DNA of 64,000 bases from Trichodesmium sp002260545 (GCF_050016015.1 NZ_JBNHEQ010000268.1:1-64000); one strand, 5' to 3'. Positions 1 through 9,339 are shown, numbered from the stretch's first letter. Numbers and translations are program-made. Notes: generated by a model not told the origin, from the letters alone.

Positions 1-821
1 AGGCTTTAAACCACAATTATTTAATTAACAATTAATAATTAATAATTCGGTAAAAGTTTTCGCATATCCCAGATTAGGTGTTAGCGACCCTTACCCATAA
101 TACTTTTTCAATAGACCCTGGTTAATAATTAACCACTTTGTTGAAATCTAGCTTTTGGGGCAAACTAGCTTTAGTTATAACGTTTCATGGAAGTTATAGC
201 GGTTTTCACTTCATGACTTGCATTACTTCTTCTTTCTCTCCTAGATAATATGAGCCTTCTTCCTTTAAACCCAAATCTCTGTACTCTAAAAAACATAAAA
301 ACTGCTATAAAAGTCAGTAGGGGTGATTCGCTCTTCACCCGTACAAAAGTCATGCATTAAGATTTTGTAGGCTTAAAACTTTGATGTTACAGTAATTTCA
401 GGAAATTATTTCAGACCTAAAGTTTCAAACTATTTGTGACATCTTTAAAGTGAATTGGTATTAGTTCTAGAAATTATTCTAATACCTAATACCAAGTGTA
501 AAAAAAGAATGTTAAAAATAGTTAAGAGTAATTGAAGGACTTGCTGAATGATATCTCTTTGACTAAAAAGAGAGATTTACCCGAAAATAAGTTTTTACCT
601 CTCCCCTTCAAAGGGGGTAAAAAAAGAAAATTCAGTATTTCAAATCTCCTAATTCAGTAGGAGGTACTGTTAACTGTTTTCGGCTGTCGCCGACATGGAA
701 AGCGGAGCATTCCCTATACGAAAAAACGGAGTTCAGACCCTAGGAGAGTAACTGAAATGACTCCTAACTCCTGCGGAAGTTGTAAATATTTGTAGCAAAC
801 ATTTATTAAATAAGTATAACT
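1..821. other. Intergenic region, no gene seen
   Basis: AT-rich stretch without a convincing gene. Bases about 221-260 are, in reverse complement, nearly the same as about 10818-10855 (the AAGAAGGCTCATATTATC block), so it holds a dispersed repeat. A degenerate copy of the GGGGTGATTCGC / CACCCGTAC palindrome family lies near 319-347. Short open frames here show no codon structure or ribosome-binding site. Confidence 0.6.
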
Positions 822-1877
822 CTATTCATGAGTTGAACCATTGGGCATAATTGCTCCTTTGAGGCAAACATCCTGAAGACTAGAAAGATTTAAACTAGAC
901 CCAATTAAGTTAGCATGACACAAACAGGCTTCTTTTAAATCTGCTCCTTTGAGAGATACCAGCAATAAACCTGCACCATAAAGATTAGCTTTTTGTAAGT
1001 TAGCGCCCCGCAAGTCAGCTTCTAATAAATTTGCTCCTGAGAGATTGGCATCTTTCAAATTAGCTCCTCGTAAGTTAGTCTTACTTAAGTCAGCAACTCC
1101 CAAGTTGGCCTGTTGGAGAACAACACCATTAAGATTAGTATTCCTAAGATTTGCTCCCTGTAGATTAGCTCCCATCAAATTTGACCCACTCAGATTGGCA
1201 TTACTAAGGTTTGCTCCTTGCAAGTCTGCTCCAGTTAAGTCGGCAGCACAAAGGTTTGCCTCTACTAAAGTTGCTTCTGTTAAATCTGCCTTGATTAGCT
1301 TTGCACCACTGAGATTACCCCGTTGTAGGTAAGCTCGAATTAAACTACTCTGATTTAGCAAAGTCCCACTTAGGTCTGCTTCACTCATAATTGCCCGATT
1401 CAAAGTTGCCTGTGTTAAGTCAGCACGACTAAGGATAGCACGACTGAGAGTAGCTCCTGTTAGATTAGCTTTAGTTAATTTGGAGAAATTTAGTAAACAA
1501 GTTCCGACCATGCTCGTGCCGATCAGAATAGCTTTTGTTAAATCAGCTTCTGAGAAAATTGCCCCACTCAGAATTACTCCACTTAAATCTGCTTCAATAA
1601 GTATGGTTTTAGTAAAGCTAGCACCGCTCAAATTAGCTTCAATTAACTTAGCTTGGGATAGATTAGCATAACTAAAATCTGCACTATTCAAATTAGCTCC
1701 AATTAGTTTGGTTTTAGCTAAGTAGGAATCTTTAAAACTAGCATGACTTAAATTACTACGATTGAGGTTAGCTTCACCTAAATTAACTGCAATGAGGTTT
1801 ACTCCCTGAAAATTTCTTTCTCCTTTGGAGTGTCTAACTAATAATTCATTCGCGCTTAAAAGCTCACTGACATTCAT
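822..1877 (-). CDS. Pentapeptide repeat protein
   Basis: A 351-residue protein made almost entirely of A(D/N)LXX pentapeptides from about residue 25 to 335 (for example ADLSGANL- and ANLQGANL-like runs). The family folds as a right-handed quadrilateral beta-helix; most cyanobacterial members have no proven role. There is no signal peptide or transmembrane segment, so it is probably cytosolic. The first 24 residues (MNVSELLSANELLVRHSKGE) form a non-repeat cap, and the last 15 or so residues leave the repeat. It stands alone, with no gene within 800 bp on either side. The many codon-biased repeats make open shadow frames on the other strand. Specific function unknown. Confidence 0.9.
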   Translation of the reverse strand: MNVSELLSANELLVRHSKGERNFQGVNLIAVNLGEANLNRSNLSHASFKDSYLAKTKLIGANLNSADFSYANLSQAKLIEANLSGASFTKTILIEADLSGVILSGAIFSEADLTKAILIGTSMVGTCLLNFSKLTKANLTGATLSRAILSRADLTQATLNRAIMSEADLSGTLLNQSSLIRAYLQRGNLSGAKLIKADLTEATLVEANLCAADLTGADLQGANLSNANLSGSNLMGANLQGANLRNTNLNGVVLQQANLGVADLSKTNLRGANLKDANLSGANLLEADLRGANLQKANLYGAGLLLVSLKGADLKEACLCHANLIGSSLNLSSLQDVCLKGAIMPNGSTHE

Positions 1878-2819
1878 AAAATAAATCTGTTAATTTCTCT
1901 GATTTGTGTGGATATATTTCATTTCCTCTGAACTGCAAAAAATTAAGTTCTAAGGATTCTATTTTGACTTAAACTTTCAAAATAAATTATGTTTTGTTGA
2001 TGCTAAACAAAGCCTATCGGCGCAGCCCTAATCTGGGATGTCCTAGATTGCTGATGTGAATAATGATGAGTCTTGGGTTATAAATATTGTCACCCAATGA
2101 CTAATTACCAGTTGTTATATTTACCAAATTAATAGGGTGATGCTGGTGATATCCTTGCAGTCTAGAGACCCTTATGTGGCTGCGGGTCTGTTCAGCTAGT
2201 GTCACCCCCCTGATAGTTAATGGGTGAACTAGATTGCAAGTTGTTATTTAGCTGCACAATCATAAGGCTACTAGGCTCGTCTGAAGCTGAACCTTGAGTA
2301 TCTGATGCTTTTATACTGCGTTTATTGCCTATATCTACTTGATCCATCAGTGCCTAATTTTTGTTGCAATTGGCTGCCCTGTTGATAAAGATCATAGCTG
2401 ACAATTGACGATTAGGCAAATTGTTGTTATAAAGACTGACTCTAAATATTGAACTTAGAAGATTTTTTGACAAAAATCTTTTTTTATGATAAATATTTTT
2501 ACCTGATAACAATTTTGGTATCAAACTCCCAGGGCAAACGTATCTAATTTTTTTGACAAATGACCAAGACTACCCTCTGAAGATCGCTATGTGATACATC
2601 TATCTCATCCTGCACAAAGGCTATTTCTTCTCAAACACTAGCGCTCATTGTTTGAATTTTCGATTGGAAGTGATACTTGAGTATTTATGACGAAAAATCT
2701 CTTTAATCTTTCTGATTCTAAAAAAGGCGTTGGTGAATAAAGGTACGATATTGTACCCGAATAAGAGTGGGAACAAAAAACTTTCTCCTTCTACTACTCT
2801 TTATTCTTCTTCTTTCTTT

Positions 2820-2854
<35 letters not shown>

Positions 2855-3286
2855 AATAATTAAGATTAATATCATACACGCGCTTCACCAACACCTAAAA
2901 AATTCCAGGAAATTCCAGGTATGTGAGGTACAATGAAATCAAAGCCTTTGTAGGCATATTGCCTATCAAAAGCGTACCTCACTCAGACGGAATCCACTGT
3001 ATTATTTTGCTTTTGTTGCTTTATGCAATAGGCAGGTTGGTAATTACTAAGATGATTTTCTGGTAGGAATAACACTCCTTGCCTACTCTGGTTGCCTATT
3101 CATAAGTATCACAGGGGGATTACCCTTATAGAAGCCATTTGGTATCTCCAATCAATAGGTTAGAGGGAGAATTAATTGATAAAAAATGGGTAATAATTGA
3201 TTTGATGATGGTATTTTGGCAGATATCTCATACCATTTCTCAAAAACTTTTCTACATTTGATTGAAGTAGGGGAGTGGGGGAGTAG

Positions 3287-3314
3287 GTACGGACGTTGCA
3301 TGCAACGTCCGTAC
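3287..3314. repeat. Perfect 28-bp palindrome, GTACGGACGTT family
   Basis: Bases 3287-3300 are the exact reverse complement of 3301-3314 (GTACGGACGTTGCA and its complement). Related palindromes with the same outer GTAGGG/GTACGG arm but different inner arms occur at 11145-11170, 43669-43695, and inside the elements at 38081-38186 and 53798-53904. They are a dispersed family. Confidence 0.9.
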
Positions 3315-3658
3315 AGGAGAATTAAAAACAACAATAATTAATGCTAAATTTACTCAAACTAACAAAAAAGTAATTATCTTAGTTTAATTACTTAATAACT
3401 GAAGTTTTATCCAAGTATAGCATTAATGCATGGGAATTGGTATAATACACCCCATCTCCCCATCTCCCCATCTCTCCACACTCCCCTACTCCCCTACTCT
3501 CAATCTATAATTTTAAATAGATCCCTTCAGGGGTTCTATATTTTCGGACGGGCAGAATGCCCATCCCACTTAATATTCATCCCTATAATTCAGCAACGCC
3601 CAGTTTTTCAGTTGTTACTGACATAAAAAAAATCCGCGTCATGCCTCATGCTTCTATA

Positions 3659-4900
3659 TCAAGTAGTGTACTCAGCGTTAATCTTTACATAGTCATAACT
3701 AAGGTCGCATCCCCAAGCTTTCCCGTTACCAACACCATCTCCAACTTTGACAGAAATTACCACAGTATCATCCTTGAGATATTCTCCTGCTGCTCTCTGC
3801 TGCAAATATTCGCTAGCAGCAGCTCGGTCAAAATCTAAAGGTTGACCATTCTCCATGAGCAAAAAGTCTCCCAATTTTACCTGTAACTTATCCTGCTCAA
3901 ACTTGACTCCAGCACGACCTGCTGCTGCTGCTATTCTTCCCCAGTTAGGGTCTCGACCAAAAATGGCTGATTTTACTAGAGAAGACCCGGCAATTGTTTT
4001 GGCAATTTTATTAGCAGATGCTTCGTCAGATGTTCCATTAACTTGAACTTCTATCAAACAAGTTGCTCCCTCCCCATCACGAGCGATCGCTTTTGCTAAA
4101 TAAATACAAACTTCTGTTAACATTGCCTCCAACTTTTCTGCTTCTGCTCCCATATTTGTCATAGCAGATGTGCGAGACTGACCATTTGCTAGAGCAATAA
4201 CTGTATCATTGGTACTCGTATCCCCATCAACAGTAATTTGATTAAAACTGCGATTAACTGCTCTGGTTAACATCTCTTGCCATAATGGAGGAGAAACTGC
4301 TGCATCACAGGTAACAAATGATAACATTGTTGCCATATTCGGATGAATCATTCCAGAACCTTTAGCAATACCACCAATACGAACCGGGCGATCGCCCATC
4401 AGTGTTTCTAAAGCGATTGATTTTGTAACTAAATCTGTGGTGACAATAGCTTGTGCTGCTGCTTCCCCTCCTTCTGGGGAAACTGTAGAGATTAATTGAG
4501 GAATAGCTGCTTTAAGAGCATCCATTTTAATTCGTTGCCCAATGACTCCCGTGGAGGCTAGTAAAATTGAATCTGGAGAAATATTGAGTGCTTTTCCCAA
4601 TTCTGTTGCACTTTCCACTGCATCCTGCCAACCTAAATCTCCGGTGGCAGCATTTGCTTGTCCAGCGTTACACAAAATTGCTCTAGCACTTGGTTTATCC
4701 TCTAAACGTTGGCGACAATAATCTACACAAGCTGCTCTTACTTGAGTTGTGGTGAAGACTCCAGCAGCGATCGCATCTACATCTGACAAAATCAAGGCCA
4801 AATCTGCTGCTCCGGAGGGCTTTAACCCGGCAATTATTCCTGTTGCCCGATATCCTTTGGGAGCTGTTACTCCACCAGTTATTACTTGCCAGTCTGACAT
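3659..4900 (-). CDS. argJ: Arginine biosynthesis bifunctional protein ArgJ
   Basis: A 413-residue ornithine acetyltransferase / N-acetylglutamate synthase. It moves the acetyl group from N-acetylornithine to glutamate (cyclic arginine pathway) and, if bifunctional, also acetylates glutamate from acetyl-CoA. The start GGVTAPKGYRA and the self-cleavage site GSGMIHPNMATML are clear; Thr191 is the expected new N-terminus and nucleophile of the beta chain. The C-terminus (YDYVKINAEYTT) matches the family's usual end, so the gene is full length. It is monocistronic, with no other arg gene near. The ATG lies just after an A/G-rich tract (GGAAAGAAAAATG). Confidence 0.97.
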   Translation of the reverse strand: MSDWQVITGGVTAPKGYRATGIIAGLKPSGAADLALILSDVDAIAAGVFTTTQVRAACVDYCRQRLEDKPSARAILCNAGQANAATGDLGWQDAVESATELGKALNISPDSILLASTGVIGQRIKMDALKAAIPQLISTVSPEGGEAAAQAIVTTDLVTKSIALETLMGDRPVRIGGIAKGSGMIHPNMATMLSFVTCDAAVSPPLWQEMLTRAVNRSFNQITVDGDTSTNDTVIALANGQSRTSAMTNMGAEAEKLEAMLTEVCIYLAKAIARDGEGATCLIEVQVNGTSDEASANKIAKTIAGSSLVKSAIFGRDPNWGRIAAAAGRAGVKFEQDKLQVKLGDFLLMENGQPLDFDRAAASEYLQQRAAGEYLKDDTVVISVKVGDGVGNGKAWGCDLSYDYVKINAEYTT

Positions 4901-4997
4901 TTTTCTTTCCTTTATTTATGATTGTGCTGACTGGCAATTATAGCAAAAGGTAGAGGTTAGAAGTTGATTCTTGATATTTTCTTAGTGTCTGCTATAG

Positions 4998-5207
4998 CTA
5001 CTCCCACAATACCTTACTATCATAAACTAGAGCGTTTCGTTTATCCTTCAGTTTCTCTTCTTCTATAATTACTGCCTCAATTTCTTCTACAATCTGCTCA
5101 GAAATTCCCATTAAACCAGCCATCTTCCGAACTGCCACTTTTTCTTGATTATTATATTCTGCATCAGCACAACAGGCTTTTATTGCCCAGGGGAAATAGC
5201 TACTTTT
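4998..5207 (-). pseudogene. Remnant of a TerB-like protein C-terminus
   Basis: Read on the minus strand, this frame gives about 69 residues ending NALVYDSKVLWE and a stop at 4998-5000. The middle (ADAEYNNQEKVAVRKMAGLM, then GISEQIVEEIEAVI) resembles the acidic helical C-terminal part of TerB-family proteins. An in-frame stop at 5208-5210 closes it upstream and there is no start codon with a ribosome-binding site, so the 5' part is gone. It lies directly downstream of the small-protein array and its terminator. The TerB assignment is by eye and tentative; that it is a broken coding fragment is more secure. Confidence 0.5.
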
Positions 5208-5213
5208 TTAGAG

Positions 5214-5258
5214 AAAAAAATTAGTCGCAACTTTTTCTACAATAGTGAAGTTGCGACT
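5214..5258 (-). terminator. Intrinsic terminator of the small-gene array
   Basis: On the minus strand, 5258-5248 (AGTCGCAACTT) pairs perfectly with 5233-5223 over 11 bp. The loop is 14 nt, and a run of T follows (complement of 5214-5222). It sits 46 bp after the last stop of the 64-aa gene array, in the right orientation to end that transcript. Confidence 0.85.
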
Positions 5259-5303
5259 TAATATATGAGTCAAAAAAATCATTCAATTATTCGCAAAATA
5301 TTT

Positions 5304-5498
5304 CTAACTCATAGCAGCATGACTACGGTCATAAGTGTTGACAAAACTAGGATGAGGTTTTCCTTGAATATTGCCCCAATAGTTATCTGCTTCTACACCA
5401 ACTTCGCTTGCAGTACGATTTAGCATTGATTGTTGACGATTTTTAATGAGGTTGTGATGACGCATCATTAATCCACGAGCTTGATTTTTGATATCCAT
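5304..5498 (-). CDS. 64-aa protein of unknown family, array copy 1
   Basis: The last gene of the array on the minus strand. The 64-residue product starts MDIKNQARGLMMRHHNLIKN and ends with the VNT..AAMS variant, the same protein as copy 4. It is soluble and basic-helical in its first half (RHHNLIKNRQQSMLNR), with a conserved central YWGNIQGK motif and a polar C-terminus. There is no Cys, signal peptide or membrane segment. AGGAAAA lies 7 bases before the ATG. I do not recognise the family. The intact codon structure of all copies and the terminator just downstream argue that it is expressed. Confidence 0.8.
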   Translation of the reverse strand: MDIKNQARGLMMRHHNLIKNRQQSMLNRTASEVGVEADNYWGNIQGKPHPSFVNTYDRSHAAMS

Positions 5499-5556
5499 TG
5501 TTGATTTTCCTATTGCTAACTTTTTTTTGATAATTTTTTCAACGTTTGATAATACT

Positions 5557-5751
5557 CTAACTCATGGAAGCATGACTACGATCGTAAGTAGTGACAAAAC
5601 TAGGATAAGGTTTTCCTTGAATATTGCCCCAATAGTTATCTGCTTCTACACCAACTTCGCTTGCAGTACGATTTAGCATTGATTGTTGACGATTTTTAAT
5701 GAGGTTGTGATGACGCATCATTAATCCACGAGCTTGATTTTTGATATCCAT
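5557..5751 (-). CDS. 64-aa protein of unknown family, array copy 2
   Basis: Identical in protein to copy 3, with the VTT..ASMS C-terminal variant. The same AGGAAAA ribosome-binding site precedes the ATG. It differs from copy 1 only near the C-terminus, where PYPSFVTT replaces PHPSFVNT and ASMS replaces AAMS. Confidence 0.8.
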   Translation of the reverse strand: MDIKNQARGLMMRHHNLIKNRQQSMLNRTASEVGVEADNYWGNIQGKPYPSFVTTYDRSHASMS

Positions 5752-5809
5752 TGTTGATTTTCCTATTGCTAACTTTTTTTTGATAATTTTTTCAACGTTT
5801 GATAATACT

Positions 5810-6004
5810 CTAACTCATGGAAGCATGACTACGATCGTAAGTAGTGACAAAACTAGGATAAGGTTTTCCTTGAATATTGCCCCAATAGTTATCTGCTTCT
5901 ACACCAACTTCGCTTGCAGTACGATTTAGCATTGATTGTTGACGATTTTTAATGAGGTTGTGATGACGCATCATTAATCCACGAGCTTGATTTTTGATAT
6001 CCAT
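5810..6004 (-). CDS. 64-aa protein of unknown family, array copy 3
   Basis: The product is identical to copy 2 and the nucleotide sequence is the same or nearly so, including the spacer. This implies very recent duplication or conversion. The spacer on its 5' side (about 6005-6062) differs slightly from the others (TTTTTTGAAG in place of TTTTTCAACG). Confidence 0.8.
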   Translation of the reverse strand: MDIKNQARGLMMRHHNLIKNRQQSMLNRTASEVGVEADNYWGNIQGKPYPSFVTTYDRSHASMS

Positions 6005-6062
6005 TGTTGATTTTCCTATTGCTAACTTTTTTTTGATAATTTTTTTGAAGTTTGATAATACT

Positions 6063-6257
6063 CTAACTCATAGCAGCATGACTCCGATCATAAGTATTGA
6101 CAAAACTAGGATGAGGTTTTCCTTGAATATTGCCCCAATAGTTATCTGCTTCTACACCAACTTCGCTTGCAGTACGATTTAGCATTGATTGTTGACGATT
6201 TTTAATGAGGTTGTGATGACGCATCATTAATCCACGAGCTTGATTTTTGATATCCAT
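6063..6257 (-). CDS. 64-aa protein of unknown family, array copy 4
   Basis: The same protein as copy 1 (VNT..AAMS variant), although three units apart. The DNA has a few private silent differences near the 3' end (for example CTCCGATCATAAGTATTG). Protein otherwise as described for copy 1. Confidence 0.8.
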   Translation of the reverse strand: MDIKNQARGLMMRHHNLIKNRQQSMLNRTASEVGVEADNYWGNIQGKPHPSFVNTYDRSHAAMS

Positions 6258-6315
6258 TGTTGATTTTCCTATTGCTAACTTTTTTTTGATAATTTTTTCA
6301 ACGTTTGATAATACT

Positions 6316-6510
6316 CTAACTCATGGAAGCATGACTACGATCGTAAGTAGTGACAAAACTAGGATAAGGTTTTCCTTGAATATTGCCCCAATAGTTATCT
6401 GCTTCTACACCAACTTCGCTTGCAGTACGATTTAGCATTGATTGTTGACGATTTTTAATGAGGTTGTGATGACGCATCATTAATCCACGAGCTTGATTTT
6501 CTATATCCAT
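6316..6510 (-). CDS. 64-aa protein of unknown family, array copy 5
   Basis: Starts MDIENQ in place of MDIKNQ and has the VTT..ASMS end. It is identical in protein to copy 6. A single codon change (AAA/AAT context to GAA) separates this pair from copies 2 and 3. Confidence 0.8.
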   Translation of the reverse strand: MDIENQARGLMMRHHNLIKNRQQSMLNRTASEVGVEADNYWGNIQGKPYPSFVTTYDRSHASMS

Positions 6511-6568
6511 TGTTGATTTTCCTATTGCTAACTTTTTTTTGATAATTTTTTCAACGTTTGATAATACT

Positions 6569-6763
6569 CTAACTCATGGAAGCATGACTACGATCGTAAG
6601 TAGTGACAAAACTAGGATAAGGTTTTCCTTGAATATTGCCCCAATAGTTATCTGCTTCTACACCAACTTCGCTTGCAGTACGATTTAGCATTGATTGTTG
6701 ACGATTTTTAATGAGGTTGTGATGACGCATCATTAATCCACGAGCTTGATTTTCTATATCCAT
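6569..6763 (-). CDS. 64-aa protein of unknown family, array copy 6
   Basis: Protein identical to copy 5. Its upstream spacer is different from those of the inner copies: AAAGGAGAATTAAAACA precedes the ATG, a stronger Shine-Dalgarno. It is therefore the original junction with gene 7, and the array probably expanded downstream of it. Confidence 0.8.
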   Translation of the reverse strand: MDIENQARGLMMRHHNLIKNRQQSMLNRTASEVGVEADNYWGNIQGKPYPSFVTTYDRSHASMS

Positions 6764-6834
6764 TGTTTTAATTCTCCTTTTGGATTAAATTTTGTTTGTT
6801 AAAGATGAAATTTGATTCTAAAAAAGGAAGCCAA

Positions 6835-7029
6835 TTAGCTCATGGAAGCACGACCGCGCTCATAATTTTTTCTAAAGGTAGGCTGTACTTTTCCTTGAAT
6901 ATGACCCCAGTAGTGACTACTTTCTAATCCCACTTCAGATATCGCTCTGTTCAGCATTGACTGCTGACGATTTTTGACAAGATGGTGATGATGGACCATT
7001 AAGGAACGTGCTTGAAGTTCAGTCAACAT
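6835..7029 (-). CDS. 64-aa protein, diverged founder-like copy 7
   Basis: First gene of the array in transcription order. It is 64 residues like the others but clearly diverged: MLTELQARSLMVHHHHLVKN at the start, then RQQSMLNRAISEVGLES, YWGHIQGKVQPTF and RGRASMS. The positions kept between this and the six homogenised copies (ARxLM, HH, KNRQQSMLNR, SEVG, YWGxIQGK, YxR..ASMS/AAMS) define the family's conserved core. AAAGGAGA lies 8 bases before the ATG. Upstream is a 600-bp gene-free region in which the operon promoter should lie. Confidence 0.85.
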   Translation of the reverse strand: MLTELQARSLMVHHHHLVKNRQQSMLNRAISEVGLESSHYWGHIQGKVQPTFRKNYERGRASMS

Positions 7030-7661
7030 ACTAAACTTTCTCCTTTGATTGCTTGACTAATCTTTGGGTTGCTTTTTTCCTTTCACCTTTATACTAACAG
7101 AGATTTCTGTATCTGTTGTTACGAAATAGTCTATTGTAATAAATATTTACAGTATTTTAATAATTTGAGATGATTAATACCAAGCGTGATAAGTTTTTGT
7201 TAGAAATGGTAGAATTCAATAATTGATAATTAATAATGGATAATTGATAATTACCTCTCCCTAAAACGGATAGGATTGAATAAAAGGAAAATTTTTTCTT
7301 GTTTCTCCACGGTGAGTGAGAGGCTTTATACCTTTATTTTTCGGTAAGAAAGAAGGAAGAAGCAAGAAGGAAGAAGAGGTAAATATTGAAAAAAAAGGTA
7401 AAAAAGTGGTTAGATAACTATCTAATATCAATTGGAGTAGCTATTTTTAAGTATATTTGACTGAGAGCTAGCTTTTTGTCTCATTCTTTTTTCATGCCTG
7501 GTATAATACAAACAATCAAATTAATTAATTAACAACTTGAAAATTCAAGGAATATAACGCTATCCATAAGTCAAAAGTTAAAAGTAATCTCTGACTAAAT
7601 TTTAGGATTTACAAATTTCCTAACTTACTGCTATAGGAAGTAAAACACTATGATTAAAGAT
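7030..7661. other. Intergenic region upstream of the small-gene array
   Basis: Should hold the minus-strand promoter of the array; TATAAA at about 7087-7092 (read on the minus strand) is a weak -10 candidate. It also holds the family A inverted-repeat element at 7215-7347. No gene seen. Confidence 0.5.
7215..7347. repeat. MITE-like element, family A
   Basis: Begins TTCAATAATTGATAATT, runs through ATTACCTCTCCCTAAAACGG, GGATTGAATAAAAGGAAAA and GAGAGGCTTTATACC, and ends TTTTTCGGTAA. The same series of blocks recurs at 57178-57330, 60195-60322, 29212-29380 and 38024-38218 (interrupted), and inverted at 38303-38443 and 18336-18445. It has no coding capacity. Confidence 0.8.
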
Positions 7662-7691
7662 AAAAAAAACTCCCCTGGAAATAAAGAGGAG
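7662..7691 (-). terminator. Intrinsic terminator of the GH57 gene
   Basis: On the minus strand CTCCTC (7691-7686) pairs with GGGGAG (7675-7670), including one T-G pair. A run of eight T follows (7669-7662). It lies about 45 bp beyond the GH57 stop codon. Confidence 0.6.
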
Positions 7692-7734
7692 CAAAGAAAA
7701 AATTATTGTTAACAGTCTTGAGTAGGTCTGAATT

Positions 7735-9339
7735 TTATTTTTTGACTGGATAAAGTTGCCTGTAAACTTGATAGTTAATTTGAGGAAAAATATTGTCGAT
7801 CGCCTCAACCTTTTCCAACCAACCAGAGTCAATCTTTCCCTGTAGAATCTCGTCATAAAGCTTATTAAAACGCCTCAGATGCGATCGCGTCCTCCGCACA
7901 GCATAAGGGACCATAGTACCCGTACTCATAATAAACGCCCAGTCAGAAGATTGAGCCAGCAATAATTCTCGGCCTGCCTGATTTAAAGCCCTTCGTACCA
8001 GTTCATCTTGTGCTTCATATCGCGCCAATTCAACCATCCGTTCTGCGGCCTGATGTAAATGAGGATAAATCCAAGAATTAGTATGATTAAGCCAATATTC
8101 ATGGAAACCCTTATATCCCCAACTCGACTGTGCTGGAAGACAAACTTGATGTTCGGGATGTTTCTGTAAATAATCTGCCAAATGAGTCATCCGATAAGTG
8201 CTTTGGTCATACCAAGTTTTGCGGAATAGGAAATCCAAAAACCAAGGCCCTTCATACCACCAGTGACCAAATAACTCAGCATCGTAGGGAGAAACAATAA
8301 TTGGAAGTCGCTCCATAATATGGTATAGATGCTCAACCTGGCGTTCCCGATTAAACATAAAATTACCAGCGTGTTCTGCTGCTTTTTCTCTAGACCAATA
8401 AGGGTCGTAAAGTTCTTTATCTCCTAATCCCAAACCACGCCCTGTAATTTTATGATATTTAATGCCTGTATTCTTGCGCTGGCCATTAGGCATAATATAA
8501 GGCTTAATATATTCATATTCTGCTTCCCAGCCTAAATCTTTATAAAACTCTCTATATTCTGCGTCTCCTGGATATCCCACTTGCGAAGACCAAACTTGTT
8601 GAGAAGATTCATGGTCTCTAGAAAAAACAGCTACTCCTGTTTCTGTAAAGATAGGGGCATAACTACCAAATCTAGGTCTAGGTCGAGCGTAGAGTACACC
8701 ATGGCTATCTGTTAAGAAGTAACGTATACCAGCATCAGCGAGTAATCGCTCTAGACCTTCATAATAGGCACATTCTGGGACCCAAATCCCTCTGGGACGA
8801 CGGCCAAAGTTTTCTTCATAATGTTGACAAGCAACTTCGATTTGTGCCCAGACGGCCTCTGGGTACATTTTCATCAGTGGGAAGTAGCCGTGGGTAGCAC
8901 CACAGGTCATAATTTCTAGGTTGTTGCTGTCTTGAAACTGCTTAAATGCAGTAATTAAGTCACGGTCGTAACGTTCCCAGAGTTCTCGAACATTGTTAAA
9001 GTGAGTGGCGTAATGTTCTGCAAGGTAGCGGATATGACCATTGTGGGTATTGTGGTCAATTTCTTTTTCTGCTAATTCTTCCAGTAAGCTTAAGTGGTGT
9101 TCATAGCGATCTTGTAGTAGAGGGTCTCGCAGCATGGCCACCAAAGGTGGTGTGATACTCATGGTCAATTTAAAGTCCACACCATCTCGCTTTAACCCCT
9201 CAAACATTTGGATTAGGGGGACATAAGTTTCGGTAATTGCTTCAAATAGCCACTCTTCTTCTAAGACATAATCGCTTTCTGGATGTCGTACAAAAGGGAG
9301 ATGGGCGTGAAGAACAAAGGCGAGGTAGCCAATAGCCAT
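7735..9339 (-). CDS. GH57 1,4-alpha-glucan branching-type enzyme
   Basis: A 534-residue cytosolic glycoside hydrolase of family 57, the subgroup (with DUF1957) that holds 1,4-alpha-glucan branching enzymes for glycogen. Visible motifs are HAHLPFVRHPE at 11-21 (region 1, His11/His13), THGYFPLM near 149, WVPECAYY at 186-193 with the nucleophile Glu189, and SPYDAELFGHWW at 350-361 with the acid/base Asp353. The length fits the family. It is a single gene with its own terminator. It would act beside, or in place of, GlgB of GH13; no other glycogen gene is in the window. The gene is intact and the fold call is secure. Branching rather than amylase activity is inferred from the sub-family features. 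Confidence 0.92.
   Translation of the reverse strand: MAIGYLAFVLHAHLPFVRHPESDYVLEEEWLFEAITETYVPLIQMFEGLKRDGVDFKLTMSITPPLVAMLRDPLLQDRYEHHLSLLEELAEKEIDHNTHNGHIRYLAEHYATHFNNVRELWERYDRDLITAFKQFQDSNNLEIMTCGATHGYFPLMKMYPEAVWAQIEVACQHYEENFGRRPRGIWVPECAYYEGLERLLADAGIRYFLTDSHGVLYARPRPRFGSYAPIFTETGVAVFSRDHESSQQVWSSQVGYPGDAEYREFYKDLGWEAEYEYIKPYIMPNGQRKNTGIKYHKITGRGLGLGDKELYDPYWSREKAAEHAGNFMFNRERQVEHLYHIMERLPIIVSPYDAELFGHWWYEGPWFLDFLFRKTWYDQSTYRMTHLADYLQKHPEHQVCLPAQSSWGYKGFHEYWLNHTNSWIYPHLHQAAERMVELARYEAQDELVRRALNQAGRELLLAQSSDWAFIMSTGTMVPYAVRRTRSHLRRFNKLYDEILQGKIDSGWLEKVEAIDNIFPQINYQVYRQLYPVKK

Larger units (their letters stand above)
5304..6763 (-). repeat. Six-copy 253-bp tandem gene array
   Basis: Six direct repeats with an exact 253-bp period (gene starts at 5498, 5751, 6004, 6257, 6510 and 6763). 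Each has a 195-bp gene and a 58-bp spacer. Spacers are nearly identical and include AGGAAAATCAACA before the ATG. Copies 1/4, 2/3 and 5/6 encode identical proteins. A diverged seventh gene lies upstream at 6835-7029. Confidence 0.95.

Noticed and set aside
1045..1671. Open plus-strand frames across the pentapeptide gene
   Set aside because: They are shadows of the repeated codon pattern of the minus-strand pentapeptide protein and have no ribosome-binding site.
5488..6435. Repeated 62-aa plus-strand frames in the small-gene array
   Set aside because: They cross the spacers antisense to the 64-aa genes, are repeated only because the DNA is, and are absent in the diverged copy 7 region.
5304..6763. 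CRISPR-like array
   Set aside because: The units are 253 bp and coding, with no short repeat/unique spacer alternation and no cas genes nearby.
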